From positions 391,666 to 453,665 of the forward strand of contig CAUYUJ010000670.1 in NCBI GenBank assembly GCA_963575745.1: a stretch of 62,000 nt of DNA, given 5' to 3'. The stretch is from Prorocentrum cordatum (taxonomy: Eukaryota > Sar > Dinophyceae > Prorocentrales > Prorocentraceae). Each line of letters starts with the position of its first letter. Within the stretch, counting starts at the first letter, position 1. Below, piece by piece: positions 10,984-21,213 of the stretch. Position numbers and translations under genes: made by a program. Below the pieces are notes generated by a model. That model searched no databases. It was given only the letters and a program-made list of their open reading frames with translations, and was not told the origin of the DNA.

Positions 10984-11722
10984 CCGCAAGGGCTTCGCCC
11001 CCTGCCGCCGGCCTCCTCTTCTTGGAGACACCTGGCGATCGGTAAGACGTGTATGGTTTAAGGGCTTGGTTACCACACCTTGCGATTAAAGGGCCGAGGG
11101 AGTTCTCGCAGTTTGGGTTACCACGCCTTGCGATGGATGTGCGTGAAGGGTGGCACCGAATTTCAGAAATGTTGCAAATCCTTTGTGTTTTTGGACCCTG
11201 ACCCCGCGGGTCTGCGTGAGGGGTGGCGCAGAATTTCAGAAATGTGGCAAATCCCATATGTTTTTGGACCCTGACCCCGCGGATCTGCGTGAGGGGTGGC
11301 ACCGAATTTCAGAAATGTGGCAAATCCCATATGTTTTTGGACCCTGACCCCGCGGATCTGCATGAGGGGTGGCACCGAATTTCAGAAATGTGGCAAATCC
11401 CATGCGTTTTGGGGCCCTGACCCCGCGGATCTGCGTGAGGGGTGGCACCGAATTTCAGAAATGTGGCAAACCCGTTATGGTTCTGGACCCTGACCCCGCG
11501 GATCTGCGTGAGGGGTGTCGATTTCGAGCCCCCCCAGCAATTCAGGCAACGCGCCCAGGAGGTGCTAAAATGTCGGTTTGGGCCTCCCCCCCTCGCGCGG
11601 TCAATCAACTAGTTACAGTAACCAGCAAGAAGCAGAACTGTAACATTGGAAACTACAAGCTTCAACTGGCACAGGAAACTGCGAACCTCGCGCCTACAGC
11701 CTGGTGGCCCCACAAGGCGGAT
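10984..11722 (+). mobile_element. 73-bp VNTR element, copy 1
   Basis: A 5' block (CGCAAGGGCTTCGCCCCCTG) is followed by about five 73-bp units (11140-11515; spacing measured from repeated GAATTTCAGAAATG). A 3' block then runs from CAGCAATTCAGG through CTCGCGCGGTC and AACTGGCACAGGAAACTGCG to CACAAGGCGG. The same three-part order occurs at 46459-47520. Left flank GATTATCC and right flank GATTTCCC may be a degraded target duplication. No coding capacity is evident. Confidence 0.7.
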
Positions 11723-11729
11723 TTCCCGT

Positions 11730-12370
11730 TGGCTCGCGTTGTCCCGTGGTGTCCCGTGGTTTCACGTGGTGTCCCTCTGAGTGAGATCGATATTGGGATC
11801 GATCGCCAGGTCGATGTTGAGATCGATGTGGCGCCCCGCGGTGCCCCGTGGTGTCCCAAAAAATGAGATCGATAGTGATATCGATAGTGAGATCGACAGG
11901 TGCCCCGTGGTGCCCCGTGGTGTCCCAAAAAGTGAGATCGATAGTGAGGTCGATAGTGTGATCGATACTGGGATCGATCGTGAAATCGAGAGATGTCCCG
12001 CGGTGTCCCGTGGTGTCCCGTGGTGGCCCGCGGTGTACCGTGGTGCCCCAAAATGTGAGATCGATCGTGAGATCGACGAGTGTTCGGGTGTGTCCCGTGG
12101 TGTCCCGTTGGGTGAGATCGATAGTGGGATCGACAAGTGTCCCGTGGTGTCCCGTGGTTGTCCGTGGTGTCCCGTTGAGTGAGATCGATAGTGCGTTCGA
12201 TAGTGAGACCGATCGTGAGATCGAGAGGTGTCCCGAGGTGTCCCGTGGTGTCCCGTGGTGTCCCATGGTGTCCCGTTGAGTGACATCGATAGTGAGATCG
12301 ATATTGAGATCGAGAGGTGTCCCGTGGTGTCCCGTCGCGCCCCGTTGAATGAGATCGACATTGAGATCGA
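11730..12370. repeat. Satellite of CCCGTGGTGTC and GAGATCGATAGT units
   Basis: Alternating blocks of 10-12 bp CCCGTGGTGTC units and 12-bp GAGATCGATAGT units, with GATC and ATCGAT sites repeated throughout. It resembles the satellite left of the VNTR element, which probably interrupted one original array. It ends in C homopolymers at 12389-12420. Confidence 0.85.
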
Positions 12371-12456
12371 TTGAGTCAGATGTTGGCCCCCCCCCCTCGC
12401 CCCCCCCCCACCCCACCCCCTCCGCAACCTCTTGATCACCCGAAGGTTGGTCGTAT

Positions 12457-12523
12457 ATGCTACAGTTCTCTGAACGTCTTTCTCTCCCCCCTCCGGCCGC
12501 GTCCGTCTATGCTCATGTCTTTT
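12457..12523 (+). repeat. A1 split direct repeat of retroelement 2
   Basis: Starts ATGCTACAGTTCTCTGAACG and continues to CTATGCTCATGTCTTT. It matches 18616-18682 with about five differences. Confidence 0.85.
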
Positions 12524-12546
12524 CGAGGCGGCGACGCCTGAGGTGA

Positions 12547-13173
12547 ATGATTCTTACCACCCTCACTGCCTTCTGGGAAGCTGGAAAGATTGCCTGGCCG
12601 GCGCTTTCTCCTCTGGCCCCAAGCGCTCTCACGCGTGCCGTGCAGTCAAGTTACTTCGGCTCTCCGTACTCGCTGTGCTTTCTCACGTTCGTCCTCGGGC
12701 TGGCTATTGGCGCTGCTCTGAACTCCTGCGCCTGGCGACGGGATGCCGGAGCTGGACCGCCGTTAAATGCAGCCAGGGAGAGAGGTGATCGTTCGCTACG
12801 ACACCGAGCGCCGCCTATGGCATCGACGGACGCTGATAGAGGCTTGCGACGCGGTGGTGCTGGCCCGCGCGATGGGAGAGCCAGCAGACGACCCTTCGGC
12901 TCTCATCATGTGGGTGTGGACGCCGTCGGGGGACACCTACCCAGAGGAGCTGAGCGTGCCGCCGCTCCTCGGCATCGCGCCGTGCGACCTCGAGGGGGCG
13001 CCGCTGCGGGCAGCCTGTCTGGGTCCTCCATCTCATTGGGGACGTCTGTTCGAGTTTGGACTTGTCCTTCGGCCAGCACAGTACGAGAGAGCACGAGCGG
13101 TTTGTCGAGCTCAGAATCGTGGTCGAGTGGGTCCGGCTCTGGGCGCAGATCCTCTTCTGGACGACGTCGGTGA
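12547..13173 (+). CDS. Small membrane ORF of retroelement 2
   Basis: The first ~60 codons (from ATG 12547) give a polar start, then one hydrophobic segment (YSLCFLTFVLGLAIGAAL) and a CAWRRD basic end. The frame stays open to 13173, but beyond ATG 12767 it overlaps the gag-like ORF in another frame and is Arg/Ser/Gly-rich, so the real product may be shorter or end in the overlap. Position, size of the membrane part and overlap with gag match the 4412 ORF of element 1, although the Cys/Pro cluster is absent here. Function unknown. Confidence 0.45.
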   Translation: MILTTLTAFWEAGKIAWPALSPLAPSALTRAVQSSYFGSPYSLCFLTFVLGLAIGAALNSCAWRRDAGAGPPLNAARERGDRSLRHRAPPMASTDADRGLRRGGAGPRDGRASRRPFGSHHVGVDAVGGHLPRGAERAAAPRHRAVRPRGGAAAGSLSGSSISLGTSVRVWTCPSASTVRESTSGLSSSESWSSGSGSGRRSSSGRRR

Positions 13174-14254
13174 GCCTGATGATGGCGGCGGTGCCCTTGC
13201 GCCTGTGGGCGCACCAGCAGTCGGCGGCACGTCGACTCCGCTGGCGCCACTCACCTCTGCACCGGAGGAAGTCAGGACCCTCAAGATCGCCGACGAGCTC
13301 GGGGTCACGTTCGGAGGAGGTCGCCTTCCAGCCCCAGACGGGCGCTGGGTCGACGTCAGCTCCACCAACGCCCTGGCCCTCGACTCGCCAAGCGGGGACG
13401 CCTGGGTCGTCGGCACGGGTCTCGGCCTGTTGCTGAAGGACGGCGCGCTGCGGCTCATCGCGGACCGCGGTGCAGGGCCAGCCGACTCAGGTGACGATGG
13501 CGGAGAGGCGGAGCTGGACGCGCGCATCTTGGAGGTGTCGCGCGACCGTCTCGGCAAGCGTTCCAAGGACTTCAAGATCGCTGTCGACTGGTTACGGAGA
13601 CGGCGTGGGATTCATGGCACTTGACGGGGCCGCGGACTACCAAGTGGTGCTTGCATTTTATTCCCCAGACCAATGGTCACCCGAGGGCGCGTCATTCGTG
13701 GTGGAAGTCGACGTGCGGGCTCTCTATTGCGGACCCTGGAGTTACAGACCATGAGACGGCCATGAAGGCCGTGGAGTACGCTTTGACCTTCGATCAGGTC
13801 AACGCCGCTGAACTATCGTTTGTGGAGCTGCTCTTGCGGCGGGCGCAGCTCGCCGAGTACCGCTACAAACGCAAGCTGCTGAGGACAGACGGCCAGGTTG
13901 ACGCTCTCTTGCAGGGCGAGTTTCTTTACCTTGGGGTCGGGGAAGACGCGCGGGCCGCTGGTGCTCTGCCCTCTGTTGGAGGAGTTCGTGGCGTCAGAGC
14001 TCCATCGCGAGAGCACGATTGCAAAGGAGTCGAGGAAGTTGAACGAGGAGAGGAGGCTGCAGGCTGGCCAGGCTTCTCACGCTCATCGACCCCTCGTGGA
14101 TGCTGCTGCTGGCCCCCTGGCGTTCCCGGACGGCGCCAGGGGCAAGGGCAAGGCCGAGGCTGAGCGAGCTGCCGAGCGAGCCGCCGCCAAGGCGCACGCG
14201 AAGGGCCTGGACAAGGCCACCGCGGCTGCCAAGGCGGGGGCTGGGGGCGCTTGA
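12767..14254 (+). pseudogene. Gag-like ORF of retroelement 2 (frameshifted)
   Basis: ATG 12767 opens 285 codons with DTERRLWHRRTLI and WVWTPSGDTYPEELS near the start. It then breaks. SWWKSTCGLSIADPGVTDHE follows in another frame (about 13700-13760), and a third frame (13898-14254) has a LCPLLEEFVASELHRE block (from about 13960) and an Ala/Lys-rich coiled tail (AAERAAAKAHAKGLDKA). At least two frameshifts are needed. The blocks parallel those of element 1 in the same order. Confidence 0.55.
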
Positions 14255-14466
14255 GCGGTCAGGCGGCTGGGGCTCCCATCCAGCCGCCGCAAGCAGGGGT
14301 GGCAATCAGCCGGGAGCTTTTGCCCCTCGCGCTGCCATATCCTCGTGAAGACTATCTTTCTTCTCCAGCCCCTGTGCGCCGATCTGTGCGACGCCGTGTG
14401 CACGTTCGTCGGCGTTGGCCGGCCTGGGTATATTCGGCGGTGGAGTGCTTGAACGAGATGTACGGC

Positions 14467-16440
14467 TGCCCAATTAATGCTCCACCTGGTCTGGGAGAAT
14501 CACTTGCTCAACGCCGGAGTGTCGAGATTCTTGCCGACGTCTATCGGGCCATGCCACCGCCTCCTTGCACCGCCGCGCAAGCCCTCAGCGAGCTTGGCGG
14601 CAGCCGCCCGGGCTACGCGGACAGCGACCCCAGGCGCAACTTCCAGCCTGACCCTGTCTCCTTGCCCACTGTGGGCGGCCTGGCGGACGGCGAGCATGTG
14701 CTGTCCGGTCAGGCTCTTGAACGCTGGAGGTCTGGTTCGACTACCTTGCGGCCAGAGTCCTCTGGCAGCTCTACTTATCCTAATACTTCAATTCGCCCGT
14801 GCAGCGAACCCTCTCTGGTCAAGGACCAGGTGCGCTACAGTAACTTTGTCATGCAAATGCTGGAGGCCGGTCTGGTCACCATACGTGCTGAGCGCCCTGC
14901 CACGGTTGGCATCTTCTTCGCGGCGAAGAAGGACGGGCGCTTGCGCATGATTTTGGACACCAGAGCGGTCAGCGACCTCTTCGAAGAGCCGGCGCGCTCG
15001 CGCCTGCCGACTCCCGCGTCATGGGCCTCCGTCGAGATCGGGCTCACAGACGACCTCATCCTGTTCCAGATGGACGTCGACAGCGCCTTTTACCGTTGCA
15101 AGGCGCCGCCAGGCGTCTCGGACCTTTTTGCGCTGCCCCGAGTTTCGGCTCGGCACCTTCATCGAGCCGACAAAAGCTGGCGACCAAGCTGGGCGCAGCC
15201 GCGACTGGCTACGTCACGCCCCACCCTGAGGTCATGGCCATGGGCTGGTCGTGGGCTCTGTACTTCTGCCAGGCGATGGCGACGGCCAGCGCGCTCCGTG
15301 CGGGCGTGCCGTCAGAGGCCTTCGTGCTTGACAGGAAGCCCGCGCCCGACATCGCTGGCGACAGGTTCGGGGCGGCGATCTACGTCGACAACGCGGGGGT
15401 CATTGGCACCAGCGACGACGTCGTCAGGGACATGGCCAAGAAGCTATGCGCCCAGCTCGCCGCGGACGGGCTCCAGTGCAAGGATCTCGAGCACGGCCTG
15501 CCCGAGGCCCAGTTCACGGGCATGACGCTCGACCGGGCCACTGGACGCATTTCAGTCGGCCACCGCCGATGCTGGAAAGTGCGCCTTGCCATCGCGGCTA
15601 TCGTCGAGGACGGGTTCGTCTCGGGGGGAGAATTGCATCGCATTGTAGGGCACTTCACCTGGTCGGCCATCTTGAGAAGATGCCTACTCAGCATTCCGCA
15701 CTCGATCTATCGCTTCATAGATGTGGCTGGCGACTCGCGTCTCAGGATCTGGCCCGCGGTAGCCCGGGAGCTCCGTTGGATGATGGTGCTGCTTTTGGCC
15801 TACGCGGACAGCAAGAGGCCTTGGAGCACGCAGGTCGTCGCGACGGACTCCGAGGGCGCCAGCGTCGCGGACAACGGCGGGTTCGGCATCGTAGTTAAGC
15901 CCTTCGGCCTCCGCACAGTGAGAGAGCGGGGCCGGCAGAGCGAGCGCTGGAGGTTCGCGGTTGCGGACGCTGCGCAGGCCCGCCGCCGCGCCTTGGCTTC
16001 CGATGCGGAGCCATCGGGCGCGCCGCGGCCGTGCGAGGGGGCTCTACCAGATGAGCTCCCTCCCGAGCTCATGGACATCAGGCGTGAGAGTACCGGACCC
16101 TTTTCTAGCTGGGGATTGAAGGTTCGTGGCCGCTGGCGAGCGGCCGAGAACATCATTTCATCAGAGGGAAGGGCCACGGTCATCGCTGTCAGAAATCGTT
16201 TTCGGTCGGTTCGTCACTTCTCCCAACGCCACCTCTTCCTGGGAGACAACTTGGGGTTCGTCTTGGCGCAGGGGAAGGGCAGGGCGAGCAACCTGGTCGT
16301 CAACAGGCATTGTCGTCAATTAGCTGCGTTGTCAATGGCATCGGATTCGGACTTCGTCTCGAGATGGATTCCTTCAGAGTTCAATCCCTCTGACGCCGCC
16401 TCCCGGATCAAGACGGGGCCGCCCGCGCGGGGCGGCGGCG
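14467..16440 (+). pseudogene. Pol of retroelement 2: reverse transcriptase and RNase H
   Basis: Frame 1 holds the pre-RT region and fingers/palm: GIFFAAKKDGRLRMILDT and MDVDSAFYRC (motif A, about 15070-15100). Near 15130-15190 the frame switches to frame 0, which carries MAMGWSWALYFCQAM, the catalytic YVDN (15381-15392), and a connection region. RNase H spans about 15838-16410 with ATDSEGASVADNGGFGIV, LGDNLGFVLAQGKG and RWIPSEFNPSDAASR. The single frame switch inside RT could be a mutation or programmed shifting; the sequence alone does not decide. YVDN instead of YxDD is typical of several DIRS-like RTs. Confidence 0.75.
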
Positions 16441-16806
16441 GGCCGCGGGATGCTCGTCCACCTTGGGCAGCCCGAGGCCCAGAGGCGCGTGCCTCGCTTC
16501 AGGCTGCTGTCGAGGCACTTGCCCAGGCCAGCGGCGACCCGGGCGCTCCGCCCGAGTTCGATGACGGGCTGTGGCGACCAGGCGGCGGACCTTACACGTT
16601 GGGGCCATCAAGCACTTGGCGCGACTGGTTTGGCGAGGACTTCGACTCAGATAGTGACGACTCGGAGGCTGCTGTCCTCTCCGACACAGCCTCCGCCTGC
16701 GCGGAGGCCAATGACAGAGGTCAGCCATCTGCAACTCGCCCAGCCGCGGAGGCAGCGCACTTGCCGCCGTCAGCTGGGCCGCCAGGACCATGCTTCGAGG
16801 GCGCGC

Positions 16807-17475
16807 AGTTTCGGCCAGTACTTCTGGGGGGTGAACGAGGTGACGCGTCTTTCTGCCATGATGTACGACAAGTACTTGCAGGACTTCCAGACCTGGGCCA
16901 GCGAGGACAGCCCTCTCGCGATGCACGAGTACCTGGAGGACCTCTGCTTCAAAGGCCACAACCACGAGAGGGTGATCGCGGCACTGGAGCACAGGGCCAC
17001 GGGCATTCGCAGCGCGAAGGTCATCGAGCGGGCCAAGAACACGCTGGAGGGTCTCAGGAGGCTCAAGATCTGGGCGCTGGTGCTGGCGCCCGAGGAGGAG
17101 GGCGTCTCCACGAAGACCAAGGAGTCCGACGAGAGCATCATGCGGGACAGCCCGGAGCTGGTCTGCCTCTACCCAAGCCGCTCAACCTGGAGGAAGCGCT
17201 CAGGCCTGGGCAAGGCGTGGTCCTTCGCTTATCTGAAGTTCTCGCGCCTGTTCAAGCGCGTGGCGGGGGCTGCCGGCCTAGGCCAGGCCAACTTCTACCC
17301 GTGCATGATGCGGCACGGGGGCGACAGCTACGATGTACTCCGGCAGACCCGCTTCTTGAAGGAGATCCTGCATGCAAGAGTTCTGAAGTCGCTAGAGTGC
17401 CTGCCCATGCCGGTGCGGCACTACGGCCTGGCCATCGAGGGCCAGCTGAAGGTGCTGCTGGCCCTGCAGGTCTAG
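16807..17475 (+). CDS. Tyrosine recombinase of retroelement 2
   Basis: Open in frame 1 from before 16807 to the stop at 17475. The N-terminal part (MMYDKYLQDFQTWASED) is helical, as in core-binding domains. The C-terminal part has MMRHGGDSYDVL, the R-H-G-G-x-S signature, then RFLKEILHARVLKSLE and RHYGLAIEGQL, where the Tyr would be the nucleophile. An obvious LRPxE segment for the first Arg, clear in element 1, is not seen, so activity is doubtful. RNase H upstream and the methyltransferase downstream are in frame 0. Confidence 0.65.
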   Translation, partial: SFGQYFWGVNEVTRLSAMMYDKYLQDFQTWASEDSPLAMHEYLEDLCFKGHNHERVIAALEHRATGIRSAKVIERAKNTLEGLRRLKIWALVLAPEEEGVSTKTKESDESIMRDSPELVCLYPSRSTWRKRSGLGKAWSFAYLKFSRLFKRVAGAAGLGQANFYPCMMRHGGDSYDVLRQTRFLKEILHARVLKSLECLPMPVRHYGLAIEGQLKVLLALQV

Positions 17476-17645
17476 CCAGCTCCGCCACCAGTGCTGGGAA
17501 GGAAGCGACTGCATGTGAGGGGATACGACGGCCTTTTCACAGAGGCCGTGGGGACCACAACGCGGGCTTGGATCAACATTTGCCTGCTCATTCAATTCGA
17601 GGTAGACTTTGGAAAGTTTTTCAGCGTGCAGCCAGTCTCGTTCAT

Positions 17646-18380
17646 GACAATCGTGTGTACCTAGATTTATTCTCTGGCACAGGCGCCATTGGTGAGCGCC
17701 TTAACTCGATGAAAGAGAATTGCATCAGCTTTGACTCTCTCAATGGACCAGAGTATGACCTCACCAACCCTGTGGTGGTCAACGTGATCTTAGGTTGGAT
17801 CCAGTCCGGCGTGGTGAAGGGAATCTTCGCAGCCTTCCCATGCAGCAGCTGGACGCCAGCCTTGTTCAAGCAGATTCGTAGATCCTGGTGCCCTTACGGA
17901 ATTCCAAACCCGACTCCCGCTGATGCCGCTAGACTGAAGACGGGTAATCAAACTCTGAAGGTCACTTGTAGGCTTGCGAGGGCTTGCATCCGATCGCGTG
18001 TCACCGTTTTGCTCGAGAATCTTCACGCCTCGAAAGCGTGGCGCGAAGCGAGAATGTCGGCCTTGATGGGCCATCCCTCCTGTAAGCAGTTTGTAATTGA
18101 TCAGTGCGGTTTCGGGGCCCGTTGGCGCCAGCGTGCACGCTTTGTGGGCTGGCACGTCCCTATGTTCCGTCACGAACACTTGCTGTGTAAAGGCCACGGG
18201 TGCTGTTCCTTTAGTCTGAAACCGCACATCATCCTTCGGGGAAAGGCTCTTGGGTCTGGTATCAACTTGACCGCGCTCGCGGCTTCCTACCCTAAAAGGT
18301 TATCAGCTGCCATTGCGATTTGGCTCGTGAGATCCGTTGAAGCCCTCCGAGGGGCCCGTTTGAATCAGATATTTGGGTAA
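17646..18380 (+). CDS. C5-cytosine methyltransferase-like domain of retroelement 2
   Basis: About 244 codons, uninterrupted to TAA at 18380. Motifs in canonical order: VYLDLFSGTGAIGERL (motif I, SAM binding; 17655-17702), IFAAFPCSSWTPA (motif IV with the catalytic Cys; 17823-17861), TVLLENLHAS (motif VI Glu-Asn; 18003-18032), FGARWRQRARFVGW (motif VIII QxRxR; 18111-18152). A CKGHGCCSF cluster follows. It is shorter than host DNMTs and lacks a clear target-recognition domain. Methyltransferases carried by retroelements are known from dinoflagellates; that this one methylates DNA is inference. No ATG lies in frame just upstream, so it may be expressed as part of the polyprotein. Confidence 0.7.
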   Translation, partial: DNRVYLDLFSGTGAIGERLNSMKENCISFDSLNGPEYDLTNPVVVNVILGWIQSGVVKGIFAAFPCSSWTPALFKQIRRSWCPYGIPNPTPADAARLKTGNQTLKVTCRLARACIRSRVTVLLENLHASKAWREARMSALMGHPSCKQFVIDQCGFGARWRQRARFVGWHVPMFRHEHLLCKGHGCCSFSLKPHIILRGKALGSGINLTALAASYPKRLSAAIAIWLVRSVEALRGARLNQIFG

Positions 18381-18416
18381 GGTTTCACCTCAGGCGGCTC
18401 CAGAGCACAGTATGGG

Positions 18417-18615
18417 TCTGGGGGTTTTGAAGATTCTTGCCGGCCCTGTGGGCCGCCTTGGTGAAGGCCGAGGCTCTCGGCCCAGGCCTTGCTCGAGCTG
18501 TCCTGAAGAGATTCACTATGCATCCCAGTCGCACACAGATTGAAAAATGAGAACGGTTGCGACTGCTGTAAATACAGGGCTGTCGCCCGCTTCCGTCTGG
18601 CCTAGAGGGTGAGAG
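18417..18615 (+). repeat. B1 split direct repeat of retroelement 2
   Basis: Begins near GGGGTTTTGAAGATTCTTGC and ends CCTAGAGGGTGAGAG. It is repeated at 18714-18912 with a 297-bp offset and only a few differences. Confidence 0.88.
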
Positions 18616-18682
18616 ATGCTACAGTTCTCTGAACGTCTTTCTATCTCCCCTCCGGCCGCATCCGTCTATGCTCAAGTCTTTC
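18616..18682 (+). repeat. A2 split direct repeat of retroelement 2
   Basis: Matches A1 (12457-12523) and directly follows B1. About 31 bp of non-repeated sequence separates it from B2. Confidence 0.85.
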
Positions 18683-18713
18683 TTCCCGCCGTCCCCTCCT
18701 TTCGCCACTACGG

Positions 18714-18912
18714 TGTGGGGGTTTCGAAGTTTCTTGCCGGCCCTGTGGGCCGCCTTGGTGAAGGCCGAGGCTCTCGGCCCAGGCCTTGCTCGAGCTGTCC
18801 TGAAGAGATTCACTATGCATCCCAGTCGCACACAGATTGAAACATGAGAACGGTTGCGATTGCTGTAAATACAGGGCTGTCGCCCGCTTCCGTCTGGCCT
18901 AGAGGGTGAGAG
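18714..18912 (+). repeat. B2 split direct repeat of retroelement 2
   Basis: Second copy of B. Its GGTGAGAG end is followed immediately by ATGTATGTATG, which defines the right end of the element. Confidence 0.88.
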
Positions 18913-19394
18913 ATGTATGTATGTACATATGCATGTATGTATATATCTAGGTATGTAGATCTGTATGTATGCATGTATGTATGTACGTATGTACGTACGC
19001 ACGTACGTACGTATGTTTGTATGCATGTGTGTATGTATGCATGCATGTGAGCAGGCATGTATGTAGGTATGCATACATGCAGTTATGCATGTGTGTATGT
19101 ATGTATGTGTGGATGCATGCATGTATGTGTATGCATGTATGTGTATGCATGTATGTAGGTATGTACGTATGTATGCATGTGTGTATGTATGTATGTATGT
19201 ATGCATGCATGCATGCATGCATGCATGCATGCATGCATACATGTATGTACGTACGTACGTACGTACGTACGTACGTATGTATGTATGTATGTATGTATGT
19301 ATGTATGTATGTATGTATGTATGTATGTATGTATGTATGTGTGTGTGTATGTATGTATGTATGTATGTATGTATGTATGTATGTGTGTGTGGGT
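18913..19394. repeat. (ATGT)n microsatellite with an (ACGT)n block
   Basis: About 480 bp of tetranucleotides, including (ATGC)n near 19201-19238 and (ACGT)n near 19246-19277. A (GA)n-rich tract follows at 19490-19580. Open frames are artefacts. Confidence 0.95.
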
Positions 19395-21036
19395 GTTTAA
19401 AGGCGTACATTCAGAGGGGAGGGACATAAAACGAGAGGGCGACAGAGATAGCATCCATACATGTGTACATGTTTATGTGTATACATTTCAGGGGGAGAGA
19501 GAGAGAGAGAAATAAAGAGAGAAAAAAAAGGGTAGGCAGAGAATGAGAGAGAGAGAGTGTAGACAAAGAGAGAGAGAGAGAGTGCGCTTGTCTAGAGCCT
19601 GCCATCCATCGCGAACCTGTTGACGGGAGTCCCTTCGGGTCCTTTGCGATGGTGAGCTCGACTGAGGAGGCACTCGGTGCCGCCAGCGGCGAATCACCGA
19701 CATGGTCACAGGGCGGACCACCATACCGTGGTCGCGGGAGCTCGCGTGACCGCCGAGGTGCAGGGAGCAGCCGCCGACACGGTCGCTAAGAGGTGGCCAC
19801 CCCGCTCAGGTGGCCACGCGCTCGGGAGGGAGGGCGAGACCGAGCGAGGGGCGAGCAGGGTGTCGCAGGCGGCGCGCCGCATGCGCGATCCCGTCCGCGC
19901 CGCGCGGAGCGAGCAGGCGGTGGGCGGTGGACCCGGCGGATGACGAGGGCGAGAGGCGCCAAAGCAGGCGGTCCCGCCCAAGCAAGCGCGCGCCAGGGGC
20001 CGACCCCGCCGAGGGCGGGGGCCTGGGCGCGGCATCGTGCGGGCGGGGCGTGGTCCCCGCCGACGGCGGGTTGCCGTTGTGGACTCGGGGTCGGGGTGGT
20101 TTGTTTGGTGGCCGTAGGGCTCGCGTGACGTTGTGCGGGGACCCGCGTTACGCGTGGACCCACGGAGGGGGCAGGCAGCCGTGGGGGGGAAAACGAAGTG
20201 CGACCTTCGAAAGCAGGGCGGGAGGTGTGCAAGGCAGATCGACATCGTGCGTCCGACGCGCACGGACACTGTTGCCGTGCTCGGGCGAGGGCCTGCGCGC
20301 GCACCAGGCGGGGGAGGTGCCGACGCCCCTGGCATTGACCGTACCAGAAGCACCAAAGCGTACACGCACACACGCACACACGTTCTTTCCCTGCGAAGTG
20401 CGATGGGAGGAGTCACGGGTGAAGGATGGTTACTCACGCACACAGCGAAATGGACACCTCGTGTGGTCGCAGCTGGCAAAGCACATCTCATCACACTCGC
20501 GCGCGCACAGACGAGTTCCCCCCATGCGCGACAAGGAGTCGCAATGGCATGTGCCAGTGGCACGGGGCGCGCGATCAGCGAATGAGCACATCTACGCTGT
20601 GCCGGATCGCCTGTAGGCCTGGAGGCACCACAGAAAGAAACAGGGGCGTGGGAGTATGTGCAGGCGAGACAGGCTGATGCAGGACATTTGCGAATCTGTC
20701 CTCATCCGGCGCTGTGTGTCACGAGCGCGGCGTAGTTGGCGAACGAGAGGCACCAACCGATTTTACAATCGCAAGCATGTCGATTGCGCTCAAGCCGAAG
20801 CCGTGGAATCACAGGTGAAGGGCGGGCCAGGCGGGCAAGCAAGAAGGCAATGGAAATGGGCGCGTGCCCGCACACTCTTTTCCGAACTGGGCCACCGTGA
20901 TGTGCGTAGGTGTTACCCCGACCATGCCTGGCAGCAGCGTGCTGCACAACGAAGCGGCAGGGCAATGGCCCCAATCCCGTTCGTGTACTTGGCTGGTTGA
21001 GCTCCCTGGCGCGGCGCGATGTGGCGGACTCGTTCC

Positions 21037-21073
<37 letters not shown>

Positions 21074-21162
21074 GCTTTGTCTGTCCCGCTCGACCCCCCC
21101 AAACCTCCGCGCGGGGGTGGGGTGTGCTCCTCCCGCCTCCCTCCCCGCCCCTCTCGGCCCAG

Positions 21163-21213
21163 GACAGCGGGTGCGTGCACCTGATGCACGGCTGGCAGCC
21201 CCGCTTCGTCACG
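21163..21213 (+). CDS. FemAB-like N-acyltransferase, exon C
   Basis: Exon of 51 nt (17 codons) after a pyrimidine-rich tract ending CGGCCCAG, donor ACG|GTGCGG, phase 0-0. It encodes DSGCVHLMHGWQPRFVT, the family's 'sGs...tGW.PqHi.v' segment that follows the LE-x-SG motif. It sits about 18 kb from exon B. Confidence 0.72.

Larger units (their letters stand above)
12457..18912 (+). mobile_element. Retroelement 2: YR retrotransposon with split direct repeats and methyltransferase
   Basis: A ~66-bp sequence at the 5' end (A1) recurs near the 3' end (A2) between two copies of a ~199-bp sequence, B1 and B2, giving A1-ORFs-B1-A2-B2. That split-direct-repeat layout is characteristic of Ngaro/PAT-type YR retrotransposons, while DIRS-1 itself has inverted ends. 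Inside are a membrane ORF, gag-like ORF, RT, RNase H, tyrosine recombinase and a C5-methyltransferase-like domain. Several frame breaks make gag and RT defective, but the 3' half (RNase H to methyltransferase) is open. B1 and B2 are nearly identical, which suggests fairly recent insertion. The right end abuts an (ATGT)n array. Confidence 0.85.
3000..21162 (+). other. Intron 2 (~18.2 kb) filled with two YR retroelements and satellites
   Basis: Inferred from the colinear exons B and C, which are contiguous in the protein family. Listed separately inside it are three (ATGT)n arrays, retroelements 1 and 2, a 73-bp VNTR element and GATC-rich satellites. I recognise nothing in 3000-3880, 9951-10493 and 19600-21100 apart from simple GA and TC tracts. 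Confidence 0.65.

Noticed and set aside
11140-11515. CRISPR-like periodicity
   Set aside because: 73-bp units are fully repeated with no unique spacers, and the context is eukaryotic. The 386-bp repeat was rejected for the same reason.
11150-11608. Repeated ~65-residue frames 73 bp apart
   Set aside because: 73 is not a multiple of three; the frames come from the 73-bp repeat, as also at 46526-47374.
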